In this document: positions 33,001 through 39,526 of the stretch, in pieces
Layout of the letters: each line of letters opens with the position of its first letter
Numbering within the stretch: the first letter of the stretch is position 1
Position numbers and translations under genes: made by a program
The notes under the pieces: generated by a model
Database searches by the model: none
Told to the model about the DNA's origin: nothing
The model's input: the letters and a program-made list of their open reading frames with translations, nothing else
Source: JAHFUS01 sp035689115
Lineage (GTDB): Bacteria > Actinomycetota > Acidimicrobiia > Acidimicrobiales > GCA-2861595
Reading direction: 5' to 3'
DNA length: 64,000 bases
Assembly: GCA_035689115.1 (NCBI GenBank)
Contig: DASSMA010000053.1
Coordinates: forward strand, 1-64,000

Positions 33001-35121
33001 GCGGCGGGCCGGCACCTCGACGATCCGGCGCAGCTCGTCCTCCGAGGGCGGCCCCACCAGGACCTGGGCGTCCTCGATACCAGCGGCGAGGGGGCGAACG
33101 GCGGCCAACGAGGCGAACTGGTCGGCCCGGATGACGACGACCACGTGGACGTCGAGGGCGTCGTCGCCGGCCAGTTCCACCAGGCGGGTGGCGAACTCGT
33201 CGGCCACGCCGGTGCCGAACGCCTCTTCGAACTGGTCGACCACGACGAGGAACGGGCCCGGGTCGTCAAGGCGCTCGACGGCGTCGAGGGCGCCGATCGG
33301 GTCGGTGCCGGGGACGATGACCGCGGTGCGCCACGGGCCGGCGCCGGGCAGGCGGCCGCTCCGCACCAGGGGGACCAGGCCGGCCCGTACCAGGGAGGAC
33401 TTGCCGCTGCCCGACCCCCCGACCACGGCCACCAGGCGCCGGCCCAGCACCCGGGCGGCAAGGGCGGCCACCAGCCGCTCCCGGCCGACGAAGAGGTCGG
33501 CGTCCTGCGGGTCGTAGGCGGCGAGGGAGCGGTAGGGCTGGCGCCCGGCCCACGTGGAGGACAGCTCGTCGCGCCGGGCCCGCGCGGCGACCAGCTCCAC
33601 CATGTCGTCGAACACCGAGGTCCGGGCGATTGTCGCCGCCCGAGCCACTCCGACGGAGGAGACCGAGTCCAGTGTGAGCCGCTCGCTCGCCGCCCTCTCC
33701 GACCACGCCGCCGCTTCCCGGCGGGCCGCGCCCGGAAGGCCACTGGCGATGGCGGCCACGACGACGGAGGCCTCGCCGTCGATGCCGTCGGCGGCCAGGA
33801 CAGCAGCCAATTGGCCGTCGTCCATCGCCGGCACCTCCAGGGTCCGTGCTCCCTCGCGGTCCAGGCGGCGCAGCGCCTGGAGGGCGGCGCCGTCGGCGGA
33901 GGGGTCGGCGATGAGGAGCACGAGCATGGGTGCCTCGGCGACGGCCCCGGCCAGGCCGGCGAGGGCGTACATGGTGGACGCCGACGCCCACTCGGCGTCG
34001 TCGACCACGACGAGCAGGGGAGCGGCGCGGGTGCGGTCGACGAGCCCGTCGACGACCGCGCCGGTCGACGGATCGCCCTCGAACCCGTCGGCCGCCTGCA
34101 CGTACAGGACCTGTCCGCCCTCGGCGACAGCCGTGGCCGCCAGCTCGCCCGCCAGCCTCGTTCGGCCGGAGTCGACCGGGCCGAGTAGCAGGCGGACCTG
34201 ACCCGAGCCGGACGAGGCGGCCCGCCACCCGTCGGCGAGCCACGCCAGCTCCCGCTCGCGTCCCACGAAGGGGTTGCCTCGCCGCCGCAGGGCGGCGGGG
34301 ACCGCCGGGGTGCGGCGCACCGTCAGGGTCGGGTCCTGTTCGAGGATCCGGCGTTCCAGGTCCCGCAGCTCGGGACCGGGTTCGAGACCGAACTCGTCGG
34401 CCAGCGCCCGCCGGGCCCGCTGGTAGGCGTCCAGCGCGTCGCGCTGGCGGCCGGCGGCGAAGAGTGCGCGCATGAGAAGACCCCACGCCCGCTCCCGCCC
34501 GGGCTGCTCGGCGACGAGGTGCCCGAGGTCGGCGGTGGCCTGTTCGGGCATCCCGCTCTCCAAGCGACCCTCGGCCAGGTCCTCCAACGCCGACCGTCGC
34601 CGCTCCTCGAGGCGCGCAACCTCCACCTGGGCGAACTCGGCGTCAGCGAGATCCGTGTAGGGGGCACCCCGCCACAACGACAGCGCCTCGGTCAGCACGT
34701 CGACCGCTCCGGCGGCGTCGCCCGCCGCAAGGCGCCGGCGACCGTCGCCGGCCAGGTGCTCGAAGAGCACTGCATCGACGGCCTCGGGCCTCACGGCCAG
34801 CCGGTAGCCGGCGGGGGTCGTCTCGATCAGCTCGCCGTCGAGGGAGGTGAAGGACGCCCGGAGCCGGGCGACGTGGTTCTGGATCGACTTGGCCATGGTC
34901 GCCGGGGGCCGGTCCCCCCACAGGGCGTCGGCGATGGCGTCGACGCTCGCCACCCGTCCCGCCCGGCTGGCGAGGAATGCCAGGAGGCGGCGGCGGTGGG
35001 ACCCGGCGACATGGAGCCCGCGGCGGTGATCTTCGACGACGAGTGGCCCCAGGACGAGGACGCGGACGCCGGCGAGACCGGTGTCGTCCACCTTGGGTGT
35101 CCGTTCCATCCGTCCCGGCAT
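30088..35121 (-). CDS. Giant regulator: SARP/BTAD, STAND ATPase, TM helix, WD40 propeller
   Basis: The 1677-residue protein starts with an OmpR-type winged helix (about 15-95: RRRLLAFLASRAGRVASVDAIADALWGDRPP) and a BTAD domain (about 100-245), the SARP DNA-binding layout. A first ATPase-like region (about 270-540) has a degenerate P-loop GPVDSGRTRLAG. A second has intact Walker A GGSGSGKSSLV near residue 567 and Asp-rich FLVVVDQFEEAF, an nSTAND1-type NTPase. One TM helix (LSLVAGLLVVALVASALAV, about 940) precedes a WD40-like propeller (about 990-1677). ATG 35121 follows GGGGGAGG by 6 nt. It is inferred to be a membrane-tethered transcription factor with an external sensor. Confidence 0.88.
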   Translation of the reverse strand: MPGRMERTPKVDDTGLAGVRVLVLGPLVVEDHRRGLHVAGSHRRRLLAFLASRAGRVASVDAIADALWGDRPPATMAKSIQNHVARLRASFTSLDGELIETTPAGYRLAVRPEAVDAVLFEHLAGDGRRRLAAGDAAGAVDVLTEALSLWRGAPYTDLADAEFAQVEVARLEERRRSALEDLAEGRLESGMPEQATADLGHLVAEQPGRERAWGLLMRALFAAGRQRDALDAYQRARRALADEFGLEPGPELRDLERRILEQDPTLTVRRTPAVPAALRRRGNPFVGRERELAWLADGWRAASSGSGQVRLLLGPVDSGRTRLAGELAATAVAEGGQVLYVQAADGFEGDPSTGAVVDGLVDRTRAAPLLVVVDDAEWASASTMYALAGLAGAVAEAPMLVLLIADPSADGAALQALRRLDREGARTLEVPAMDDGQLAAVLAADGIDGEASVVVAAIASGLPGAARREAAAWSERAASERLTLDSVSSVGVARAATIARTSVFDDMVELVAARARRDELSSTWAGRQPYRSLAAYDPQDADLFVGRERLVAALAARVLGRRLVAVVGGSGSGKSSLVRAGLVPLVRSGRLPGAGPWRTAVIVPGTDPIGALDAVERLDDPGPFLVVVDQFEEAFGTGVADEFATRLVELAGDDALDVHVVVVIRADQFASLAAVRPLAAGIEDAQVLVGPPSEDELRRIVEVPARRTGCTVEPELSDRIGEDVAGHDATLPLLSAALAEVWEARIDDRLTLECYLRHGGLAAAVQRMGARAVAVAGEGPVRDAMLRLVDVTGDGQWVRRRLPADQVPAHLSAAFDALVDARVVQRGEAEVDVVHEVVFGAWPQLAGWLEEVRAELVLHRDLRAASRSWEAGGRSDDDLYRGARLAAASELVASHGEVEPLVSEFVEASRREADRAADERARHQAVAHRRLRRMLSLVAGLLVVALVASALAVRQTSRSTTAAAHADARRVGAQALATTDPNRALLLAVGGVRLDDAPETRANLAGVLARHAGLVAPQRSHVAGGLAPSIRGDRLVAYDGGRLVLVDAATSAVLARSKPVPPVLAPSDVTWSLDEHQIAVAHLSDQYEQRAGTRKLADRPIVLYDGRTLDELPRQLGGVPPLSAAQSLAYSADGRMLAVTLALFRAPGETDPYSTQVLVWDLRAPGAPVASIDPGAQYDAVALSPDGKRLYAAVFPPGGIRAYDTATGNLVGSVGGIGGRMAASDDGGSVALTGLLDGQVVVLDAATLHERARFHDPEGLGGFLCLAFSHDGALVAVPNPDSGALDVWDVATGALAEQQVGFSGNVTSVWFAPDDRSVHALTDTGTTVGWDLGQDHRFVPEVGPPAGLAPADLAMPVPGGPVAYVSGTAGSPAPGGTVQLRDLASNRLGPVVDLHHKGLWQIAWRADRRRFASSGMDGAVRVWDAGSGRLLVERRLGPDEAAGVAYTSGGRRLVVTEGAGTVFALDAETLAPAGPTIDLHHELGQVFPDPEDRFTVVVSNDVGDPDEVDLIDTGSGRVLRRLHTGFWSASEAVSPDGGRLVVTGTSGDVRLFDLRRGRWTGGPTGSAHGASVTSAAWSADGSTVVTGSLDGQVSVWDAATGALAGSIRPGPPNVPVSAVFEGRSSTVLAAAADGSLFRWDTDPRTWIRFACTVAGRNLTRAEWHEAFGHRPYRTLCP

Positions 35122-35204
35122 CCGGCGCCTCCCCCGGCGACGATCACCTGCGATCCCGACGGTACAGCGGGGCGACTCGTGACGCACCGGCGATTTCGGC
35201 CGCT

Positions 35205-35275
35205 GTTACCGCCCCGTTACCGGGGCGATGTGGCCACGTGCACGGTCGACGGCCCTGTTACCGGTCCTCTACCGG
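35205..35275 (-). promoter_or_regulatory. SARP-style heptamer direct repeats upstream of the giant regulator
   Basis: GTTACCG occurs at 35205 and 35216 (11 bp apart). A second pair follows: GTTACCG at 35257 and TCTACCG at 35268 (also 11 bp apart). SARP regulators bind heptameric direct repeats spaced by one helical turn, so this is a credible site for the protein encoded downstream, 85-155 bp from its start. Confidence 0.55.
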
Positions 35276-35370
35276 CAACCGTCATCCTCTGGGGTGCTCA
35301 GTCCCGGCCGGTGGGCCCTCGGCGCCGGCGTCCGAGGGTCGGGACGCACTCATGGAAGGAGTTGGGCCGC

Positions 35371-35652
35371 ATGTTCATGCACCCGGACGTCTCCGGTGAG
35401 CTGGCCCGCCAGCGCAGGAACCGCTACGAGGCCGAGGCCCTCGTTCTCCGCAGTGCCGGACGCCGAGGCGACGGTGCCGGCGCTCGTGCGGGCCGGCGCC
35501 TGGCCACGGTCTTCACGCGCGTGCCGTGGCGTCGGCGCGCTGTCGGTCCGGCGCCCCTGCCGCCCCTCGAGCCGGTCGTCGTCGACCTGCGGGACGTTGC
35601 CCGTCCCGTCCGGGACCGCACTGCGCAGACATCCGGGGGTGCGAGGTCGTGA
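35371..35652 (+). CDS. Small basic hypothetical protein
   Basis: The 93-residue protein begins MFMHPDVSGELARQRRNRYEAEA, an N-terminus common to many short actinobacterial proteins of unknown function. It then has an Arg-rich middle (RRAVGPAPLPP) and no TM helix. AAGGAG lies about 12 nt before ATG 35371. It is divergent from the SARP-STAND-WD40 gene and shares its upstream repeats, so co-regulation is possible. Confidence 0.5.
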   Translation: MFMHPDVSGELARQRRNRYEAEALVLRSAGRRGDGAGARAGRRLATVFTRVPWRRRAVGPAPLPPLEPVVVDLRDVARPVRDRTAQTSGGARS

Positions 35653-35929
35653 GAGCAGGGCACCCGATCGCGCCGGAAACGCCGAGCCACTGCCCTGACG
35701 AGGTACCTCGGCGGAACGTCACGGCTGGTGAGGCGGCCCACGCCTCGGGCGCCAGCAGGCCACGCGACCTCGCCGGGAGCCGACGGGGTGGCCCACTGTC
35801 GCACTCGGCCGTCGTCGGCTCCGGCGGAGGAACGGGGCCTCGTCGGAGGTCGCGCCGCAGTTCGTGGGGTGGTGGTCGAGCACCACGACCGCGATCTACC
35901 TGGCGTGGATCGGTCAAGCTGCTTCGGTC

Positions 35930-36166
35930 ATGCCGCGCCGGGGACTCTTCGACTACGTGCCGCCCGAGGAGCGCTCAGGGTGGCTCCGGCGGGTGGGCTT
36001 CGCCGCCGCCGTGCTGCTCATGGCGGGTGGCGTGCTGACCGCGGTGGTGGCCATCGTGGAACCGGGCACGCTGTCGGTGTTCGTGGTGTACAGGATCGTC
36101 CCGGGGGTGGTGACCGCCGGCTTCCTCCTTTGGCGATGGCTGCGGCAGGACCCGAGGCGACGGTAG
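35930..36166 (+). CDS. Two-helix membrane protein
   Basis: The 78-residue protein has a short basic start (MPRRGLFDYVPPEERSGWLRR), then two TM helices (about 25-45 and 50-70) and a basic C-terminus. The frame stays open to an upstream GTG at 35864. ATG 35930 is preferred because the sequence before it lacks membrane-protein character. No family is recognised. The 35653-35929 stretch before it has no convincing gene on either strand. Confidence 0.5.
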   Translation: MPRRGLFDYVPPEERSGWLRRVGFAAAVLLMAGGVLTAVVAIVEPGTLSVFVVYRIVPGVVTAGFLLWRWLRQDPRRR

Positions 36167-36197
36167 GCAACGACGCGGCGGCCTACCATCGACAGCG

Positions 36198-36575
36198 ATG
36201 GCTGCCGACGATCCTGCCGCACTGATCACACCCGATCATCGACTGGAGACCGATCCGACGCCGGGAATCGTGCGGGAGCAGGCGATCGCGGTCGAAGGAG
36301 TGTGGGCGGGCCTTGCTCGCACCGCCCCCGGCACGGTGTCCGGTTGGCACCACCACGGCGAGTACGAGACGTCGATCTACGTCCTCAGCGGCCGCCTCCG
36401 GATGGAATCCGGTCCGGGAGGGGCGACGGTGATGGAGGCCGGTGCCGGCGACTTCGTGCACGTTCGGGCCGGCAGCGTCCACCGCGAGTCCAACCCGGGT
36501 GACGAGGAGAGCCGGGTCGTCGTCGTCCGCGCCGGCCACGGGGTGCCGACCGTCAACGTCGACGGTCCCGCCTGA
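36198..36575 (+). CDS. Cupin_2 protein
   Basis: The 125-residue single-domain cupin shows SGWHHHGEYETSIYVLSGRL (motif 1: three His and Glu) and GDFVHVRAGSVHRESNP (motif 2 with the fourth ligand His). The fold is complete, so metal binding is expected; the substrate is unknown. It starts 31 bases after the two-helix membrane protein and ends one base from the convergent arsR stop. Confidence 0.8.
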   Translation: MAADDPAALITPDHRLETDPTPGIVREQAIAVEGVWAGLARTAPGTVSGWHHHGEYETSIYVLSGRLRMESGPGGATVMEAGAGDFVHVRAGSVHRESNPGDEESRVVVVRAGHGVPTVNVDGPA

Positions 36576-36576
36576 G

Positions 36577-36927
36577 CTAGTCCAAGGCACGGCGCAGTTC
36601 GGCCAGGCGCCGGGCGACCGGCCGGTACCAGACCCACCGCCCGCGCTTCTCGCCCTCGATCAAGCCCGCCTCGGCCAGGATCTTCAGATGGTGCGACACC
36701 GTCGGCTGCGACCGGCCGAGGGGTTCCACCAGCTCGCAGACACAGGCCTCGCCGTCGGGCGCCGACGCGATGAGGCTGAGCAGCCGGAGGCGCACCGGGT
36801 CGGCCAGCACGGCGAAGTCGCTCGCCAGCGCGGTGGCTCGCGTCTCGGCGAGAGGCGTCGCCAGCGCAGCAGGGCAGCACTCCTGCTCCGCGTTCACGGG
36901 CCGGCGCTTCCTCACCGTCGTTTCCAT
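36577..36927 (-). CDS. ArsR/SmtB-family metalloregulator
   Basis: The 116-residue winged-helix protein has the arsenic-type inducer site CVCELVEPLGRSQPTVSHHLKIL (CxC in the recognition region) and a second Cys pair near the N-terminus (EQECCP). Such repressors release DNA on binding As(III)/Sb(III) or thiophilic metals. ATG 36927 is preferred over 36933 because AAGGA sits 5 nt upstream. It is divergent from a CadI/ArsI-like gene, and inverted repeats lie in the 65-bp gap. Confidence 0.85.
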   Translation of the reverse strand: METTVRKRRPVNAEQECCPAALATPLAETRATALASDFAVLADPVRLRLLSLIASAPDGEACVCELVEPLGRSQPTVSHHLKILAEAGLIEGEKRGRWVWYRPVARRLAELRRALD

Positions 36928-36943
36928 TGACATCCTTCGATCT

Positions 36944-36977
36944 ATCAGGCATGCTGATGAATAGACACCAGTCTATC
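36944..36977. promoter_or_regulatory. Inverted repeats between arsR and the CadI/ArsI-like gene
   Basis: ATCAG-GCATG-CTGAT (36944-36958) and ATAGAC-ACCA-GTCTAT (36962-36977) are perfect inverted repeats in the divergent gap. They are the obvious operator candidates for the ArsR protein, controlling both genes. Confidence 0.55.
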
Positions 36978-36992
36978 TATGGAGGCAGTCCG

Positions 36993-37379
36993 ATGTCGCG
37001 AGTGCAGCTGGCCCTCAACGTCGACGACCTGGAGGACGCCGTCCGCTTCTACACCAGGCTCTTCGGGACGGAACCGGCCAAGGTGCGCGACGGCTACGCC
37101 AACTTCGCGGTGGCCGACCCGCCGCTCAAGCTCGTCCTGTTCGAACAGCCGGGCCGGGGCGGCACCATCAACCACCTGGGGGTCGAGGTCGAGAGTTCCG
37201 AGCTGGTCAGCGCCGCCGAGGACCGCCTGGCGGCCGAAGGGTTGCGCACCTCCGCCGAGCGCGACGTCACCTGCTGCTACGCCCGCCAGGACAAGGTGTG
37301 GGTGGAAGGGCCGTCAGGCGAGCCGTGGGAGATCTACACCGTCATCGCCGACACGGCCGAAGCCACCGCCTGCTGCTGA
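36993..37379 (+). CDS. CadI/ArsI-family glyoxalase-fold protein
   Basis: The 128-residue VOC-fold protein begins MSRVQLALNVDDLEDAVRFYTRLFG and contains NHLGVEVESS, then CCYARQDKVWVEGPSGEPWEIYTV and a C-terminal CC. This matches the family of cadmium-induced CadI and the ArsI C-As lyase. The Cys pair near residue 95 and the conserved His and Glu would form the metal site. ArsI demethylates organoarsenicals; CadI is a metal-stress marker. The divergent arsR supports metal(loid) response. GGAGG lies 6 nt before ATG 36993. Confidence 0.87.
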   Translation: MSRVQLALNVDDLEDAVRFYTRLFGTEPAKVRDGYANFAVADPPLKLVLFEQPGRGGTINHLGVEVESSELVSAAEDRLAAEGLRTSAERDVTCCYARQDKVWVEGPSGEPWEIYTVIADTAEATACC

Positions 37380-37412
37380 CCGCCCCACCGGTACCCTGGT
37401 GGCGTGGGGTCC

Positions 37413-37727
37413 ATGGGGAAGCGCAAGGGGCGCAGGACCCACTCCCGCGACGGCGGCCCCCACCTGCGCCCGCCGGCTGGCGGTCCCCTCGAGTGGCCAG
37501 GGCTCACCGGTCCGAGTCCCTTCACCTTCGAGGGGCGCATGCGCAACATGGGCGCCGTCTCGTCGAACCTCTCCCGCGCTCGCGGAGGACGGGCGGCGGT
37601 CGCCCGGTTCCTGTGGCTGCTGGGCGTGCCACCGCTCGCCGCTGTCGCCCTCATCCAGGACGTCGCCTACATGCTGCGGCGGCGGCGAGAGAAGGCCCGG
37701 CGCCCACCGCCCCGGCGCCGCCGATGA
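37413..37727 (+). CDS. Basic single-TM hypothetical protein
   Basis: The 104-residue protein is Arg/Lys-rich at both ends (MGKRKGRRTHSRDGG ... RRRREKARRPPPRRRR) with one TM helix (about residues 68-88, LLGVPPLAAVALIQDVAYML). GTG 37404 is an alternative start. No family is recognised. It is convergent with the PQD-ending hypothetical gene with a 19-base gap. Confidence 0.55.
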   Translation: MGKRKGRRTHSRDGGPHLRPPAGGPLEWPGLTGPSPFTFEGRMRNMGAVSSNLSRARGGRAAVARFLWLLGVPPLAAVALIQDVAYMLRRRREKARRPPPRRRR

Positions 37728-37746
37728 GGAGATGCGCCGGCGAAGG

Positions 37747-38133
37747 TCAGTCCTGCGGGCCCACCGACCGGCCGTGCGCCAGCACCCATTCCCGGAGCTC
37801 CGAGGCGGGAACGCCCGAGACACGAACGATGATCTCCTGCCCGTCGGCGTCGGTGATCGCCAGGTAGCTCCACTGCTCCCGGGGGGCGAAGATCATGTCC
37901 GCCGTCGAGGTCAGGAACCCCGCTTTGGCGGGTAGGCGCCTGACTTCGTCGTCGCCGCCCACGTCGACGGACCTGGCTCCCGACCACTCGATCACCAGGC
38001 GCCGGGAGTCGAACTCCACGGTGAGGTGCCGGGCGTCGGCCGTCATGGTGCCGAGGCTCCCCGGCATCAGCCGCACCCGACCCTTGTCGTCGAAGGTGAG
38101 CCCGGTGACGTACTGGACCGCCAGTGGTTCCAT
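37747..38133 (-). CDS. Hypothetical beta-rich protein coupled to a cupredoxin
   Basis: The 128-residue protein has no TM helix and reads as alternating strands (RRLVIEWSGARSV, MIFAPREQWSYLAITDADGQEIIVRVSG) and one C-terminal helix (ASELREWVLAH), a PH-like cadence. ATG 38133 is two bases after the stop of the cupredoxin lipoprotein gene, so the two are co-transcribed. Function is unknown. Confidence 0.6.
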   Translation of the reverse strand: MEPLAVQYVTGLTFDDKGRVRLMPGSLGTMTADARHLTVEFDSRRLVIEWSGARSVDVGGDDEVRRLPAKAGFLTSTADMIFAPREQWSYLAITDADGQEIIVRVSGVPASELREWVLAHGRSVGPQD

Positions 38134-38135
38134 AT

Positions 38136-38582
38136 CTACCTGACGGTGACGGTGGCCTTCTGGCCGGCCGCCCAGTGGCCCAGCTCGTGGCAGCCGATGA
38201 CGTAGGTGCCGGGCTTGGCGAACCGCAGCAGCAGCTCCCCGGTCTGCCCCGGCTGGACCAGCACGCTGGGCAGGTCGGCGCCGGGTCCGGAGCGGTCCTT
38301 CTCGTAGGCCTCCTGCTGCTCCATGGTGCCCACTCGCGCCTCGTGCTGGAGGCTGCCGGCGTTGGGAAACTCGAAGCGCACCGCCTGCCCGGAGGCCACC
38401 GTGGTGGCGTTCGGCGTGTACTTGTACTCGGCCATGGCCATACGGACCGTGGCGTCGGTGGACGTCCCGGGATCGAGGGACTCGACGCCGCCCCCGCTGC
38501 TGCCACCGCCGCAGGCCCCGAGCAGGCCGGCGACCGCCACCACGGCAAGGAGGGCACGGAGGGCGGAAGGGGCCCGGGTCAT
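38136..38582 (-). CDS. Cupredoxin-fold lipoprotein with Gln at the axial-ligand position
   Basis: The 148-residue protein has a lipoprotein signal (LLGAC lipobox near residue 24), a Gly/Ser linker and a plastocyanin-like domain (about 45-148). Type 1 copper ligands read LQHEARV (His), then YVIGCHELGHWAAGQ (Cys and His). The usual axial Met is replaced by Gln, as in stellacyanins. It is inferred to be a small electron carrier on the outer membrane face. A terminator for the upstream gene ends 31 bases before its start. Confidence 0.82.
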   Translation of the reverse strand: MTRAPSALRALLAVVAVAGLLGACGGGSSGGGVESLDPGTSTDATVRMAMAEYKYTPNATTVASGQAVRFEFPNAGSLQHEARVGTMEQQEAYEKDRSGPGADLPSVLVQPGQTGELLLRFAKPGTYVIGCHELGHWAAGQKATVTVR

Positions 38583-38612
38583 CGGCCGACAATCTAGGGG
38601 CCGGAAATGAAA

Positions 38613-38638
38613 AGGACCGGCCCCTTGAGGCCGGTCCT
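38613..38638 (-). terminator. Intrinsic terminator on the minus strand
   Basis: AGGACCGGCC and GGCCGGTCCT are perfect 10-bp arms with a 6-nt loop. On the minus strand the stem is followed by TTTCATTT. It ends the transcript of the 45-residue membrane protein and is the best U-tract terminator in the window. Confidence 0.75.
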
Positions 38639-38679
38639 CGATGGGGCCCGCCGGTCGGACCGGTGGGCGAGTGGGAACG

Positions 38680-38817
38680 TCAGTGCCGGTGCAGCGACTC
38701 CTTGCCGAGCCTGCCGGCGAAGCCGACCAGCCGCACGCCGGCCTCGGCCAGCATGAAGACGGCGAACAGAACCGCCAGGACGAACCCGATCACGATGGGT
38801 GCAAGTGCCAGAATCAT
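38680..38817 (-). CDS. 45-residue single-TM protein
   Basis: This short gene reads MILALAPIVIGFVLAVLFAV, continues through the same TM helix and ends in an amphipathic basic tail (GRLGKESLHRH). GGGAGAGGAAG precedes ATG 38817, and a 10-bp hairpin (38646-38668) plus the U-tract terminator follow the stop. Proper signals on both sides make it a real small gene. Such single-helix proteins often regulate or stabilise larger membrane complexes; no partner is identifiable. Confidence 0.7.
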   Translation of the reverse strand: MILALAPIVIGFVLAVLFAVFMLAEAGVRLVGFAGRLGKESLHRH

Positions 38818-38962
38818 CTTCCTCTCCCTTCCTACTTTCTCCCTTTGCGATCTGTCTTCAGGATCGGCCGCGGGGAGCCGGTTTCCGAGAGGCAGAGGGC
38901 ACCGATGGGGAGGGTCGAATGGCCCGAGATCGAGCGGATGTTCGGCGCCGGTGCGGCGCCTT

Positions 38963-39400
38963 TCAGATCTCGAGGAGCAGCGTCACCGGCCCGTCGTTCA
39001 CCAGTTCGACCTGCATGGACGCGCCGAACCGCCCGCAGGCAACCGGCACGCCCCGCCGGCGGAGCTCGGCGACGACGGCCGCCACGAGGGGCTCGGCGTG
39101 GGCACCGGGAGCGGCGGCCGACCACGACGGCCGGCGGCCTCGGTGGGCGTCGCCGTAGAGGGTGAACTGACTCACGACGAGGGCCCCGCCACCGGTGTCC
39201 AGCACCGACCGGTTCATGACGCCGGCCTCGTCGTCGAAGATGCGCAGACCGGCGAGCTTGCCGGCCAGCCGGGCCGCCTCGGGCTCGCCGTCGGCGTGGG
39301 TGACCCCGACGAGCACGCACAGGCCGTGGTCGACGGCACCGACCACCTCGCCGTCCACGAGGACCTGCGCCCGGCGCACCCGCTGGACCACCGCCCGCAC
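38963..39400 (-). CDS. dtd: D-aminoacyl-tRNA deacylase
   Basis: The 145-residue protein has the DTD start VRAVVQRVRRAQVLVDG, the catalytic SQFTLYGDAHRGRRPS and the Gly-cisPro motif in VNDGPVTLLLE. It removes D-amino acids (and Gly mischarged on tRNA-Ala) from tRNAs in the cytoplasm. GTG 39400 fits the universal N-terminus. It is divergent from the diguanylate cyclase gene across a 126-bp gap. Confidence 0.93.
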   Translation of the reverse strand: MRAVVQRVRRAQVLVDGEVVGAVDHGLCVLVGVTHADGEPEAARLAGKLAGLRIFDDEAGVMNRSVLDTGGGALVVSQFTLYGDAHRGRRPSWSAAAPGAHAEPLVAAVVAELRRRGVPVACGRFGASMQVELVNDGPVTLLLEI

Positions 39401-39526
39401 GGGCGCATTCCAGCAGCAATCGGGCGGAGGGCGCGGCGGCGCCGGTCGCGACGTTGTCCCCGAGGGCTTCAACTCCGCCGCGGTCCGGCCGATAGACGGG
39501 ACGTGCGCACGCAGGCGCGACCGGCA

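Noticed and set aside
29884..34188. 1434-codon plus-strand open frame
   Set aside because: Antisense shadow of the SARP-STAND-WD40 gene; only high GC keeps it open.
38596..38638. Attenuator (alternative pairing of AGGGGCCGG with CCGGCCCCT)
   Set aside because: On the transcribed minus strand the competing arm lies downstream of the terminator, so it cannot act as an antiterminator in time.
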